In this document: positions 44,791 to 54,227 of the stretch, piece by piece | Layout of the letters: every line of letters starts with the position of its first letter | Numbering within the stretch: the stretch's first letter is position 1 | DNA from: an uncultured Lachnospiraceae bacterium | GTDB taxonomy: Bacteria > Bacillota > Clostridia > Lachnospirales > Lachnospiraceae | Reading direction: 5' to 3' | Assembly (NCBI GenBank): GCA_949076555.1 | Contig: CARUOB010000006.1 | Span: forward strand, 9,148-73,147 | DNA: 64,000 nucleotides | Translations under genes and position numbers: made by a program | The notes under the pieces: model-generated | What the model saw: the letters and a program-made list of their open reading frames with translations, nothing else | What the model was told of the DNA's origin: nothing | Databases searched by the model: none

Positions 44791-46617
44791 ATGAAAAAAC
44801 TGACGGAACAGAAGTGGTTTATCAGGATAACAAAATACTGGTTTCTGTTCCCGGTAATCGGCTTTTTGCTGTTTGCGGCGGCGGTGTTTTTCGGTTACGG
44901 GGAGCGAAGCTACATCGGGGTCCATGACAATATGGATTTGTTTCTGGCGCAGTTCCAGATGATGAAAAATACGGATTCCTTCTGGAAACACGGCGTGGAC
45001 GTGCCCTTTCTGGGCGGCGTCAGCAGGGATAACCTGCCTTCGGAATTTTCCCTTTACAGCCTGCTTTTCATGCTTTTTCCAACTTACACGGCTTATGTGC
45101 TGGGGATTTTGGGAAAGATTCTGCTGGGGATGTTTTCCTTTCGCCTGCTGGCGAAAGAAGTGCTCGGTGATAGGTTTGAGAAATACCGCCCCGCAGTCTA
45201 TATGACGGGTTTGGCCTACGGAATCTGCTGGTTTTTTCCGGCTTTCGGCTTTGCCTTCGCTTCGATTCCGCTGTGCGTCTGGCTGCTTCTCAAGCTGTAT
45301 AAAGAGCAGGGACGGTGGTATCTCTGGTATGGGGCGCTGTTCGCCTACCCGCTGGTGTCTTATTTTTCCTACCATGGCATTTTTATTCTGGGGTATTTGG
45401 CGCTGGCGGTTTTGTGGCTTTTTTTAAGAGAGGTATCTTTGCGCAAAAGGAAAGGCCGTGAAACGCTTTTTGGCAGCGGGGAGAGAACGCGGGAAGGAAG
45501 AGCCGCATGGCGGCTGTTCGGCGCGCTTTTCGTGCTGGCCATCGGTTTTGTGGCCTGCGAGTACCGCCTGTTTGGACAGATGCTTTTTGGAAAAGAGGAG
45601 ACCATCCGGTCTTCCATTGTCAATGCGAGCCTCTCCCTGCCGGAGATTTTCAGGGAGATCGGGCAGGTGTTCCGGGAGGGTATTTTTCACGCGGACGGCG
45701 TACACGGAAAAGTTGTGCTTCCGGTGTGCGTGATATATTTTGTGGTAAACAATGCGCTATATATACGAAGAAAAGACGGAAGAGCCGTTATGCGCGACCC
45801 CTTTAATCTGCTGATGGTTTTCATCCTTTTTAACTGCGTGGTGTATGGCCTTTACGATTTTGAACCGCTTCGTTCGCTGGTGGAAAAGCTGATTCCGCCG
45901 CTTCAGGGCTGGCAGTTTAACAGGACCATCTTTTTTAATCCGTTTCTCTGGTACGCAGCTTTGTTTCTCGTACTGTGCAGGCTTTACGATGCGGGGGTAT
46001 GGCAGATGTGGCTGGCAAACGGCATTGTCTGCATCGCTGTGCTGGCAGTGATCCTGACGCCGACCCGCTACAATGACTTGTACAGCACTTGCTATAACAG
46101 GGCTTACGAGCATTTTCACGGCAGGGAAGTGGACGAGCTTTCCTATGAACAGTTTTACGCGGTAGATTTGTTTGAAGAGATGAAAGCGGACATCGGTTAC
46201 AAGGGAGAGTGGGCGGCGGCCTACGGGTTCCATCCGGCGGTGCTTGAGTATAACGGGATCGCCACGCTGGACGGGTATCTGGGCTTTTATTCCCAGCGGT
46301 ACAAGGAGGATTTCCGGAAAATTATCGCCCCTGCGCTGGAGCGGGTGGAGGCCACCAGAATCTATTACGACGATTGGGGGGCCAGAGCTTATCTGTATTC
46401 CGGGACAGATTTAAGTATCGTAAACGCGACGAAGACCGTGTATGCCACGGACGATCATATTTATATGGACGGGGAGGCTTTCCGGGCGCTTGGAGGGGAA
46501 TATCTTTTTTCCAGAATCAGGCTTTCCAACGCGCAGGAGACCGGGCTTTCCCTTCTGGGAGAGTACACAGCGAAGGACGGAAGTATGAAGATTCACGTAT
46601 ATTCGTGTAAGCAATGA
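44791..46617 (+). CDS. Polytopic membrane protein, possibly DUF6044 type
   Basis: A 608-residue protein with about 11-12 membrane segments and a large C-terminal soluble part (about 430-608). The first external loop contains YIGVHDNMDLFLAQFQMMK, again with paired acidic residues. A basic loop (REVSLRKRKGRETLF) is cytoplasmic. The C-terminus has YNGIATLDGYLGFYSQRYK. It resembles proteins grouped as DUF6044; that is recalled, not tested. It probably belongs to the extracytoplasmic sugar-transfer set. A strongly structured repeat begins directly at its stop codon. Confidence 0.6.
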   Translation: MKKLTEQKWFIRITKYWFLFPVIGFLLFAAAVFFGYGERSYIGVHDNMDLFLAQFQMMKNTDSFWKHGVDVPFLGGVSRDNLPSEFSLYSLLFMLFPTYTAYVLGILGKILLGMFSFRLLAKEVLGDRFEKYRPAVYMTGLAYGICWFFPAFGFAFASIPLCVWLLLKLYKEQGRWYLWYGALFAYPLVSYFSYHGIFILGYLALAVLWLFLREVSLRKRKGRETLFGSGERTREGRAAWRLFGALFVLAIGFVACEYRLFGQMLFGKEETIRSSIVNASLSLPEIFREIGQVFREGIFHADGVHGKVVLPVCVIYFVVNNALYIRRKDGRAVMRDPFNLLMVFILFNCVVYGLYDFEPLRSLVEKLIPPLQGWQFNRTIFFNPFLWYAALFLVLCRLYDAGVWQMWLANGIVCIAVLAVILTPTRYNDLYSTCYNRAYEHFHGREVDELSYEQFYAVDLFEEMKADIGYKGEWAAAYGFHPAVLEYNGIATLDGYLGFYSQRYKEDFRKIIAPALERVEATRIYYDDWGARAYLYSGTDLSIVNATKTVYATDDHIYMDGEAFRALGGEYLFSRIRLSNAQETGLSLLGEYTAKDGSMKIHVYSCKQ

Positions 46618-46741
46618 GCCGTGCACATTTGCCACTTGGAATGCGGAGGGGAGCTTGCTCGCCGAAGCATTCAGAGTGACAAATGTATAGGGCGAAAGCC
46701 CGTGAGCGAGGAAAACCGAAGGTTTTTCGAGCGTGCACGGC
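46618..46741 (+). repeat. 124-bp multi-hairpin repeat element
   Basis: The ends GCCGTGCAC (46618-46626) and GTGCACGGC (46733-46741) pair perfectly. Inside are CATTTG/CAAATG with CACT/AGTG and GAATGC/GCATTC forming one long arm, a GGGC-GAAA-GCCC tetraloop hairpin (46690-46701), and GGAAAACC-GAA-GGTTTTTC. It lies exactly between a stop codon and the ribosome site of the radical SAM gene. Its minus-strand translation resembles short spurious proteins often seen in Lachnospiraceae genomes, suggesting a dispersed element. Confidence 0.65.
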
Positions 46742-46780
46742 GAAGGAGTAAAGGCGAAGAAGAAAAAAGGAGATGTAATC

Positions 46781-47761
46781 ATGCCAATCAGAGTACACAA
46801 TTTCGGGGGAGTGATCGGGTGGAACGCCAAAAAGTACCTGCCATGGGTTGCCAGCGAAAGCTATTTAAAGCTGCAGTTTGTCAGCCGCAGGCGGTCCCAG
46901 AAAGGATACATTGATTATTTTATGAACCATAAGGAGGCGCCCCATCCGCTGGTGGTGAATCTGGAGACGGTGAACCGCTGCAATAGCACCTGCGAGTTCT
47001 GTACGGCCAATATCCACGCGGAGAAACGCCCTTATAAAAAGATGGACGACGCGCTCTACTACTCCGTGATCGACCAGCTTCACGACTGGAATTACAAAGG
47101 CCATCTGACCCTTTACGGGAACAATGAGCCGTGGCTTGACACCCGCATTGTGGAGTTTCATAAGTACGCCAGAGAAAAACTGCCGGGGGCCTTTATCTTC
47201 ATGTCCACAAACGGCCTGCTTTTAAACGTGGACCGGGTGAAGCAGATTATCCCCTATGTGGACCAGCTCATCATCAACAACTACGGGATGGAGATGAAGA
47301 TGCACGACAATGTGCAAGTGATATACGATTATGTGAAGGCGAACCCGGAGGCATTTCAGGATGTGGATATACTGGTGCAAATCCGGTATTTGAAGGAGGT
47401 ACTGACGAACCGGGCGGGCAGTGCCCCGAACAAGCAGTCCAAGGGAAAAATAGTCAAGGAGACCTGCCTCATGCCGTTTACGGATCTGTGGATTACACCC
47501 TTTGGCAAGCTGGGAATCTGCTGCTGCGACAACTTTGAAGTCACGGAGATGGCCGACCTGAATGAAACATCTCTCAGGGAAGGCTGGAACAGCGAGAAGT
47601 ACAGGCAGCTCCGGGAGGCCATCGCCACAGGCAGACATAACTATCCCTTCTGCAAATACTGCGACTTTATCGACGCGGGACTGCGTATGGACGCGGTGGA
47701 CGATGTGCTTAAGCACAGACAGATGCACGGCGCGAGACAGTCTATGTTCAAGAAAAAATAA
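46781..47761 (+). CDS. Radical SAM / SPASM domain protein
   Basis: A 326-residue enzyme. The ATG at 46781 follows AAGGAG. The radical SAM cluster motif is CNSTCEFC (about residues 71-78, C-x3-C-x2-C). The SPASM-like C-terminal region has CLMPFTDLWITPFGKLGICCCD and, later, PFCKYCDF, enough Cys for an auxiliary cluster. Family knowledge: SPASM proteins modify peptides, sugars or other small substrates by radical chemistry. In this position a sugar or glycan modification is likely, but no substrate can be named. No precursor peptide gene is visible nearby. Confidence 0.85.
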   Translation: MPIRVHNFGGVIGWNAKKYLPWVASESYLKLQFVSRRRSQKGYIDYFMNHKEAPHPLVVNLETVNRCNSTCEFCTANIHAEKRPYKKMDDALYYSVIDQLHDWNYKGHLTLYGNNEPWLDTRIVEFHKYAREKLPGAFIFMSTNGLLLNVDRVKQIIPYVDQLIINNYGMEMKMHDNVQVIYDYVKANPEAFQDVDILVQIRYLKEVLTNRAGSAPNKQSKGKIVKETCLMPFTDLWITPFGKLGICCCDNFEVTEMADLNETSLREGWNSEKYRQLREAIATGRHNYPFCKYCDFIDAGLRMDAVDDVLKHRQMHGARQSMFKKK

Positions 47762-47855
47762 GAGGTGTAAACAGTGGGGACGGGATACGGCGGGCATGTG
47801 TTTCCGGTGAAGTATGAGCGATAAAAGTAAGGCGAAAGATAGGGGCGGCGGACGA

Positions 47856-48899
47856 ATGAGAAGAGCGTTTGTGACGGCGGTCTGCGCGATGGCGGCGGCA
47901 GCGGTTCTGTGGGGCTGCGGCGCGGCAGGCGGAGACGCACAAAAAAACAGCGGTGTGGAAGAGACGGACGGGCAGGGAAACGGCGCGCAGAGCGGCGAAG
48001 ACGCGGCGGTCGGTGGTGCCTCGCAGGGAGCCTTAGAGACGACAGGCGGTTCAGGCGCAAACGACGGCGCACCGGGAGAAAGTGACGGTAATGCCGAAAA
48101 TGGTGGCAGCGCGGCAGTTGGCAGCGGCTCAGGGGAAGCGGCGGAAACGGCAGCGGCGGACGGCGGTGCTGACATGGCGGCACAGCTTGCGGGCACCACG
48201 TTTTCCATATTGGGGGACAGCATTTCCACCTATCAGGGCTGTAATCCTGTGGGATATTACGCCTTTTTCCCGGAAAACGGTGAAGTGACGGAGGTGGAGG
48301 ATACCTGGTGGCAGCGGGTGGCGGATGATCTGGAGCTGACCGTCTATGCAAACGGTTCCAGCTCCGGGGCGACCGTGGCGGGGGACTCAACGGAAACGGA
48401 AAATCCCCAATGTGGCTGTAATGAGCTGCGCACCAATGATCTGTCCGGCCCGGAAGGGGCATGTCCTGACAGGGTTGTCATATATATGGGAACCAACGAC
48501 ATGCTGAAAGCCGTTCCGTTGGGAGACAATGACGGCACCGGGCTGGTGGAGGAGGGCGTGGTCAAGACATTTACAGACGCTTATACGCTGATGCTCGACA
48601 AGGTGCAGGCCAACTATCCGCTGGCGGAGATTTACTGCTGTACCCTGCTTCCGGTGGGGGATTACGGCACAGACACGCCCTATGTGGACTTTGTCAACAG
48701 CAAGCAGCTTACGTCCGCGGATTACGGACAAGCAATCAGGCGCATCGCAGAGAACAGAGGACTTCCGGTGATCGAGCTGTACGACTGCGGCGTAACCATA
48801 GAAAATCTGCACGAAATGACCACAGACGGCGTGCATCCCACGGCGGCAGGTATGCGCTGCATTGCGGAGGCTGTGAAAGAGACGTTTACAGCGCGGTAG
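47856..48899 (+). CDS. SGNH/GDSL hydrolase lipoprotein
   Basis: A 347-residue exported lipoprotein. The start at 47856 gives a normal signal peptide with lipobox LWGC (Cys about residue 21); an in-frame ATG at 47814 would add 14 charged residues. An Ala/Gly/Ser-rich linker (about 22-120) leads to an SGNH domain: FSILGDSISTYQG (Ser nucleophile), YMGTNDM and DGVHPTAAGMR. It should sit on the outer face of the membrane and remove or transfer ester groups. An ABC exporter is encoded directly downstream, so a shared export/modification role is possible. Confidence 0.85.
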   Translation: MRRAFVTAVCAMAAAAVLWGCGAAGGDAQKNSGVEETDGQGNGAQSGEDAAVGGASQGALETTGGSGANDGAPGESDGNAENGGSAAVGSGSGEAAETAAADGGADMAAQLAGTTFSILGDSISTYQGCNPVGYYAFFPENGEVTEVEDTWWQRVADDLELTVYANGSSSGATVAGDSTETENPQCGCNELRTNDLSGPEGACPDRVVIYMGTNDMLKAVPLGDNDGTGLVEEGVVKTFTDAYTLMLDKVQANYPLAEIYCCTLLPVGDYGTDTPYVDFVNSKQLTSADYGQAIRRIAENRGLPVIELYDCGVTIENLHEMTTDGVHPTAAGMRCIAEAVKETFTAR

Positions 48900-49063
48900 G
48901 AGCAGGGCGGATGGTGCAGTGGGTATCATAAACGGGCTGGAGGCGTGGCACGGTGGGAGCAGAGCGGATGGTAAGGTGGGCGTCGTGAACGTGATGGGGT
49001 TTACGGCCCGGCAGGAGCAGGGCGGATGCTGCAGCGGGCGTCGTGAAGGGAATGGAAATTTGC
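48891..49063. repeat. Three imperfect 57-58-bp tandem repeats
   Basis: The segment GGAGCAG(G/A)GCGGATG begins at about 48899, 48956 and 49014, followed each time by a similar GGGC/TATCGTGAA-type stretch. The first unit covers the stop codon of the SGNH lipoprotein gene and the last ends just before the ABC ATPase. No obvious promoter or terminator is inside. Confidence 0.65.
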
Positions 49064-49101
49064 GGTACAGCGGATTGGGGCACGGAAATGGAGGGATGTC
49101 C

Positions 49102-49770
49102 ATGGATGTGGAGATCAGGGGGATCAAAAAGGCATATTTTCGAAAGAAGGTGCTTACAGATATATCGTTTTCCATGGAGGCCGGGAGCTGTGCGGCTATC
49201 CTTGGCAGCAATGGCAGCGGGAAATCCACGCTGCTTTCCATTTTGGCGGGCGTGCGAAAGGCGGACGGCGGCTCTTTTTTTTATCGGGGAACGGATCTGT
49301 TTCGCTGTCCCGGACAGATTCCGAAGGCGCTGGGATATGTGCCGCAGGGAGATCCGCTGATGGAAGAACTGAATGCGTGGGACAATCTGCGTATGTGGTA
49401 TGACAGGGAGACGCTGAAGCGGGAGCTTTCGGAGGGAGCGCTTAAGCTGCTTGGCATCGACGACTTTCTAAAAACGCCGGTGCGGCGGATGTCCGGCGGC
49501 ATGAAAAAGAGACTCTCTATCGGATGCGCGGTGGTTTCCCATCCGGGGATTTTGCTGTTGGATGAGCCTTCGGCGGCCCTTGATCCTGTCTGTAAGGAGA
49601 ATATCTGTATGTATCTGGACGCTTACAGAAAAGAGGGAGGCATCGTGCTGATGGCAACCCACGACGCACAGGATTTGGAACTGTGTGACGCATGTTATAT
49701 CTTGCGGAATGGAACACTGCATTCTTGGGAGTACGGTGGGGATTTTCATAAACTGGCAGAAGCGCTTTGA
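49102..49770 (+). CDS. ABC transporter ATP-binding protein
   Basis: A 222-residue cytoplasmic ATPase. The ATG at 49102 is chosen because GGAGGG sits six bases before it. Walker A is GSNGSGKSTLL (about 35-45), the Q-loop is VPQGDP, the signature is MSGGMKKRLSIG (about 130), Walker B is ILLLDEPSAALDP and the H-loop is MATHD. It powers the two permeases that follow. As the first of three export genes after an SGNH lipoprotein, it is likely an exporter of a glycan, lipid or peptide. Confidence 0.93.
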   Translation: MDVEIRGIKKAYFRKKVLTDISFSMEAGSCAAILGSNGSGKSTLLSILAGVRKADGGSFFYRGTDLFRCPGQIPKALGYVPQGDPLMEELNAWDNLRMWYDRETLKRELSEGALKLLGIDDFLKTPVRRMSGGMKKRLSIGCAVVSHPGILLLDEPSAALDPVCKENICMYLDAYRKEGGIVLMATHDAQDLELCDACYILRNGTLHSWEYGGDFHKLAEAL

Positions 49771-49811
49771 GAACATGCGGGCATTTTGCTAAGTGGAATC
49801 AGGAGGGACAG

Positions 49812-51044
49812 ATGGCGGCTTATTTTCTGGCACAACTGAAACGGGCGGCAAGAATATTTCCCGGTCAGATTTTGGTGGATCTGGCCGTCTGCGTCTGTGT
49901 GGGTGCGCTGGCCTTTGCGCTGATAGCGCAGGGAGCGGACGCGGCGGCGGGGACAAGATATCGGATCGGCATGGTGGGAGATCTGGAGGATTCTTATTTG
50001 GGGTTTGGCATAGCGGCCGTGCAGGAGATGGACGATTCCCGCTTTATGATTGAGTTAGTGCCCATGTCGGAGCAGGAGGCGGAGACAGCCTTTTTGCGCG
50101 GGGAGCTTTATGCCGTTGTTCGGGTGCCGGAGGACTTGCTGGAATCCATTGTATATGGGGAAAACGATCGTCCGATTACCTACACGGCCACGCAGGGACA
50201 GAAGGGGCTGGGAACCATGGTGATGGGCGAAATTACGAATATTGCGTCCACGCTGGTGACCTGCTCCCAGAGCGCGATCTACGCCATGCAGCGGACGCTG
50301 GCGGATCAGGGCAGAGGGGAGGAGATTGGCCGGGAAACGGACAAGCTGAACCTGGCGCTGATCAATCTGGTGCTTTCCAGAGGGGCATTCGGCGAAGTGG
50401 AAGTTTTGGGCTATGGGGACGGCCTGTCACTGGAGCTGTATTACTTTTGCGGCATGATTTTACTCTTTCTTCTCTTTTCCGGGCTTTTGAACAGCGCCCT
50501 TTTTGTGCACGGAAACGGTGCGTTTTCCTGCTTTTTGAAAGCCCGGGGCGTGGGGGCGGTCTGGCAGATTTTTGGGGAATATCTGGCCTATCTGCTGCTT
50601 GTGATCACAGGGCTTTTGGTTTTGTGCCTGCCCCTTGGATTCGGGCTTGCCCGGGAGCTTTTGGGGATTCCAGAATGGGAAGGCATGGGAGCAGCGCCGT
50701 TTCTTTCGTTTTTGCCCATTCTTATTCCGGTGACGGTCATGCTGGCGGCCCTGCAGTTTTTTCTCTTCGAGGCGGCGGATGGGATCGTGAACGGGATTTT
50801 GTTACAGCTCCTTAGCGGGATCGGCATGGGATATCTTTCCGGATGCTTTTATCCTTCCGCCTTTTTCCCTGAAAAAATGCGTGCGTTTGGAGAGATGTTA
50901 CCTTCCGGTGCGGCGGTGCGGTTTATGCAGGCGGGCGCTTTGGGGCGGATTCCGGCAGAGTTGTGGGCGGCGGTCTTTGGGTGGACGGCAGTGTTTTTTA
51001 TATTGACTATACTGGTCAGACAAAGCCGGATCGGGAGGAGCTGA
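49812..51044 (+). CDS. ABC-2 type permease with large ectodomain
   Basis: A 410-residue protein; AGGAGGG precedes the ATG at 49812. One membrane segment (about 20-40) is followed by an extracytoplasmic domain of about 170 residues, then five or six membrane segments from about 205 onward. This layout matches the ABC2_membrane_3 group. It pairs with the second permease, which has the same plan, to form a heterodimeric exporter with the ATPase at 49102. The substrate is unknown. Confidence 0.8.
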   Translation: MAAYFLAQLKRAARIFPGQILVDLAVCVCVGALAFALIAQGADAAAGTRYRIGMVGDLEDSYLGFGIAAVQEMDDSRFMIELVPMSEQEAETAFLRGELYAVVRVPEDLLESIVYGENDRPITYTATQGQKGLGTMVMGEITNIASTLVTCSQSAIYAMQRTLADQGRGEEIGRETDKLNLALINLVLSRGAFGEVEVLGYGDGLSLELYYFCGMILLFLLFSGLLNSALFVHGNGAFSCFLKARGVGAVWQIFGEYLAYLLLVITGLLVLCLPLGFGLARELLGIPEWEGMGAAPFLSFLPILIPVTVMLAALQFFLFEAADGIVNGILLQLLSGIGMGYLSGCFYPSAFFPEKMRAFGEMLPSGAAVRFMQAGALGRIPAELWAAVFGWTAVFFILTILVRQSRIGRS

Positions 51045-51079
51045 TGGGAAGGTACAGAGAGCGATAGGAGGACAGGGAC

Positions 51080-52210
51080 ATGCCGGGACGGATGCTTATA
51101 AGGTTTATGCTCTTGCAGAAAAGGCTGCTTAAAAAAGGCGGCTTTCTCTTGATGCTCTGTCTGGCGCCGCTGCTTTCGGCAGGTGTTGGGCGGCTTTCGG
51201 AAGCGTCCGCGGGGATCGCCACGATCGCGCTGTATTTACCGGAGGGGGATGCATCCGCGCAGGAGATTTCCGAAAGACTGCTGGAAGAACGGGGCGTTCT
51301 GCGCTATCTGTCCTGCGGGGACGAGGAGGAGGCGCGGCGCATGGTGGAAACCGGACAGGCCGACGCCGCGTGGATTTTTTCGGAAGATCTGACGGAGCGG
51401 CTCGGGGAGCATGCACAAAAGCGCAGGGTGCGTCCTGTGGTGACGGTGGTGGAACGCAGGGACAGTGTGGCGCTCACTCTCGGGCGGGAAATTCTGACAT
51501 CTGCCATTTACCCTTCCTTTTCCTATGCGGTTTATGTTGCTTATGTGAGGGAAGAATTGGGACTTGCGGAAATGACCGACGAAGCGCTTCGCGGGATTTA
51601 TGACAGTGTGGCGGTGGAGGGGAGCCTGTTTCAGATGGTATATCCCGATGAGACGCCTGGGGAAGCGGAAGATTTTACTTATGTACAGGCGCCTCTGCGG
51701 GGAATTTTGGCCATCTGGTTTACCTTTGTGGGGCTGGCGGCTTCGCTCTATTTCATGCAGGATGAAGCGCGCGGCGTCTACGGGCGCGTGCCTGTGACCA
51801 AACGCCTTTCGGCGTCCTATATCGCGGGTGCGGTTTTTCTTCTGGACGCGGCGGCCGTGATGTTATTGTCCTGTGAGTTGGCGGGAGTGTTTACGGACTG
51901 GAAAAGAGAAGTGGTCTGCTGCGCGGTATTCGCGTTCTGCGTTCTCGCTTTCTCGAATCTCCTGCGGATGCTGTGCCGCACGCCAAGGAGGCTGGGGATG
52001 ATTTTTCTGCCGCTTCTGGCGGCGATGCTGGCGCTCTGCCCTGTGTTCCTGAATCTACAGAATTTCAGGGCGGGAAAACGATTACTCCCGCCCTGGTATT
52101 ATCTGCAATCTATTCATAACACGCGTTACTTATATGAAATGGCCGTCTACACTGTGATTCTGGTTCTGATAAGCGCCATATTACAGCGGGTGCAGAGCCG
52201 CCGACGTTGA
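51080..52210 (+). CDS. ABC-2 type permease, second subunit
   Basis: A 376-residue protein with GGAGG eight bases before the ATG. It has a short cytoplasmic start, one membrane segment (about 18-38), an ectodomain (about 40-205) and five to six further membrane segments. It is similar in plan but not closely similar in sequence to the preceding permease. It is the last gene of the exporter operon, followed by a stem-loop before the convergent oxidoreductase gene. Confidence 0.8.
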   Translation: MPGRMLIRFMLLQKRLLKKGGFLLMLCLAPLLSAGVGRLSEASAGIATIALYLPEGDASAQEISERLLEERGVLRYLSCGDEEEARRMVETGQADAAWIFSEDLTERLGEHAQKRRVRPVVTVVERRDSVALTLGREILTSAIYPSFSYAVYVAYVREELGLAEMTDEALRGIYDSVAVEGSLFQMVYPDETPGEAEDFTYVQAPLRGILAIWFTFVGLAASLYFMQDEARGVYGRVPVTKRLSASYIAGAVFLLDAAAVMLLSCELAGVFTDWKREVVCCAVFAFCVLAFSNLLRMLCRTPRRLGMIFLPLLAAMLALCPVFLNLQNFRAGKRLLPPWYYLQSIHNTRYLYEMAVYTVILVLISAILQRVQSRRR

Positions 52211-52269
52211 AAGGGACAGCCGATCGCTCAGTTTGTGCATCTGTTAAGGAAACTGGCTGCTTCGCCTGG

Positions 52270-52298
52270 CGCCGCTGTTAAAACAGACAGCAGCGGCG
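52270..52298. terminator. GC-rich hairpin between convergent genes
   Basis: CGCCGCTG and CAGCGGCG form an 8-bp stem around a 13-base loop. No T-run follows in either direction, so termination strength is uncertain. Confidence 0.4.
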
Positions 52299-52301
52299 AA
52301 G

Positions 52302-53894
52302 TCAGTCGACCTCGATCTGATCTGCGGGCGCTTCCTTCTTTACTTCCTCATGGTAGGTTTTTTCTGTATTCACATTCCAGATATTATCCTTGGAGGAAAT
52401 GCCGCCCAAAATGTTTTTCACGGTCTCGAAGGAGGTCATCATGGAGTGGTCGATGTTATTGTAACGGTGCTGGCCGTTTCTGCCCACGCAGTAGAGATTG
52501 TCGATGGATTTCAAATATGCGGTCAGCTTGTCCATGTCTTTGTAGGTGTCAAAGTAGGCGGGATATGCTTTTTTCACCCGCTCCACGTGGGAGTCCATCA
52601 CATCCGACGGTTTGTCGATCAGTCCCATGCTGACAATCTCTTTCACCGCAAACCGGGTGAAATCCTCGTCGGACATTGTCCAATACTGATCTCCTTCAGA
52701 AACAAAATACTCCAGCCCGATCCACACTGTGTGTTCCAAGTCGCGCACCATGTAGGGAGACCAGTTGTTATAAATCTGGAATCGTCCCAGCCGAACCGTT
52801 CTGTCATGCACGTAAATCCAACAGTCTGGCACGATATTATTGATGGTTTTCAGATTCGTTTTATTTTTCAGGTTCAGCTTCGGCAGCAAGAGTCCTACGG
52901 TCATGTAGTCGCGGTAGGGAAGTCCTGCGGCGATTTCGGCCTCGGCCTTCGGCACGTCGTTTAAGCCTGCCACCAGATCCCTCACAGGCATGGAGGAAAT
53001 GAAAATATCGCCCTCCGCCGTCACCTCACCCTCCGGCGTTTCATAGGTGATGGAGGTAATGCGGTTGTTTTCGTCTTTGTGGAGCTTTACCGCCCTGCTG
53101 TGGCAGAGGATTTCCCCGCCAAGCTCTCTGATTCTGTCAGCGGTCACTTCCCAGAGCTGTCCGGGGCCGAGCTTGGGATAGCTGAACTCTTCGATCAGGG
53201 AAGTTTCCACCTCCCGGTTTTTCTTTCCGGGCAGCATTTTTGAGAAAACGTCTTTTAAAATGGCAGCGACGGACAGCCCCTTCGCCCGCTGAGCGCCCCA
53301 GTCGGGCGCGATCTCGGAAGGATGTCTTCCCCACAGATTTTCCGTATAATTTTCAAAGAACATGGAATAGAGTTTCTTGCCAAAACGGTTTACATAAAAA
53401 TCTTCCAGAGAGTTTTCCTGCCGCTTGTGGATCATGGAGGCCAAGTAGCTCACACCTGCCTGCATGGTCGCGAGAAATCCCATGTTGATAAAGGTCTCCG
53501 GCTTTAAGGAGATCGGATAATCAAAAAATTTCTGGTTAAAATAGATGCGTGACACGCGGTGTCTGCGCAGCATCACGTGATCCTCTTTCTCCGGATCGGG
53601 GCCCCCGGGAGAGAGTGTCATTTCCCGGTGCAGCACGATATCGTCGTAGGTGGGCGAACCTTGCGTGGGCAGCATGTGCTCCCACCAGGCGTTTACTTCC
53701 GGCACTTTGGAGAAAAAGCGGTGCCCGCCCATATCCATGCGGTTTCCCTTGTAGTTGACGGTTTTGGAGATACCGCCCATAGCGTCGGTTTCCTCCAGTA
53801 TCGTGACCTTATATTCTCTATTTTTATCTTGTCTAAGTAACTCGTAGGCGGCCGTCAGACCTGCCGGGCCTGCGCCGATCACATATACTTTTTT
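52302..53894 (-). CDS. FAD-dependent NAD(P)-binding oxidoreductase (UDP-galactopyranose mutase / amine-oxidase-like)
   Basis: A 530-residue flavoprotein. The dinucleotide-binding motif is [16 protein letters not shown] (about 5-20), followed by [12 protein letters not shown] and [13 protein letters not shown], which resembles the flavin-contact region of UDP-galactopyranose mutase and protoporphyrinogen oxidase-like proteins. [16 protein letters not shown] and [17 protein letters not shown] are also typical. Its exact reaction is not determined. Family members in surface-polysaccharide loci suggest a sugar-nucleotide or lipid-linked sugar substrate. It is convergent with the ABC exporter operon. 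Confidence 0.8.
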   Translation of the reverse strand, partial: KKVYVIGAGPAGLTAAYELLRQDKNREYKVTILEETDAMGGISKTVNYKGNRMDMGGHRFFSKVPEVNAWWEHMLPTQGSPTYDDIVLHREMTLSPGGPDPEKEDHVMLRRHRVSRIYFNQKFFDYPISLKPETFINMGFLATMQAGVSYLASMIHKRQENSLEDFYVNRFGKKLYSMFFENYTENLWGRHPSEIAPDWGAQRAKGLSVAAILKDVFSKMLPGKKNREVETSLIEEFSYPKLGPGQLWEVTADRIRELGGEILCHSRAVKLHKDENNRITSITYETPEGEVTAEGDIFISSMPVRDLVAGLNDVPKAEAEIAAGLPYRDYMTVGLLLPKLNLKNKTNLKTINNIVPDCWIYVHDRTVRLGRFQIYNNWSPYMVRDLEHTVWIGLEYFVSEGDQYWTMSDEDFTRFAVKEIVSMGLIDKPSDVMDSHVERVKKAYPAYFDTYKDMDKLTAYLKSIDNLYCVGRNGQHRYNNIDHSMMTSFETVKNILGGISSKDNIWNVNTEKTYHEEVKKEAPADQIEVD

Positions 53895-54095
53895 CATGCA
53901 AGACCTCACTTGTTTTATTATTTACAGAAGATTGTGGCGGTATCCGGGAAACGGATACAAAACGGCCTGTGCAAAGGCTCAATTAATAATAGTTTAACAT
54001 GTTTGGGCGGGGATGTACACGGGAATGTGGAAAAATAGGGATGTATATGTTATAGTAATGTTGTCTGTTCTGTAAATTTGGGAAGTATCAAGGTA

Positions 54096-54215
54096 ATGAT
54101 GGCAATAATTAGGAAAGACTTGGAAGAGATCCGAAAGTACTGCCCGCGGATTACACAGAGTGAAATAATTGGCAGGTATGGCGAAGCGAATATTTATCAT
54201 ATCTGTGGAAATTAG
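54096..54215 (+). CDS. Possible 39-aa small protein
   Basis: An open frame of 39 codons (starts MMAIIRKDLEEIRKYC), mostly helical and charged, with a weak AAGG site. It ends 12 bases before the next start. It is the only coding candidate in the 318-base gap 53910-54227; the rest of that gap holds a 7-bp hairpin (53940-53958) in the leader of the oxidoreductase gene and AT-rich sequence with a possible TATAGT box near 54050. No family is recognised. Confidence 0.3.
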   Translation: MMAIIRKDLEEIRKYCPRITQSEIIGRYGEANIYHICGN

Positions 54216-54227
54216 AGAGGCACATGC

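Noticed and set aside
46517..46798. 93-codon minus-strand ORF over the 124-bp element
   Set aside because: Translation of a palindromic repeat; similar short frames are a usual annotation artefact of such elements.
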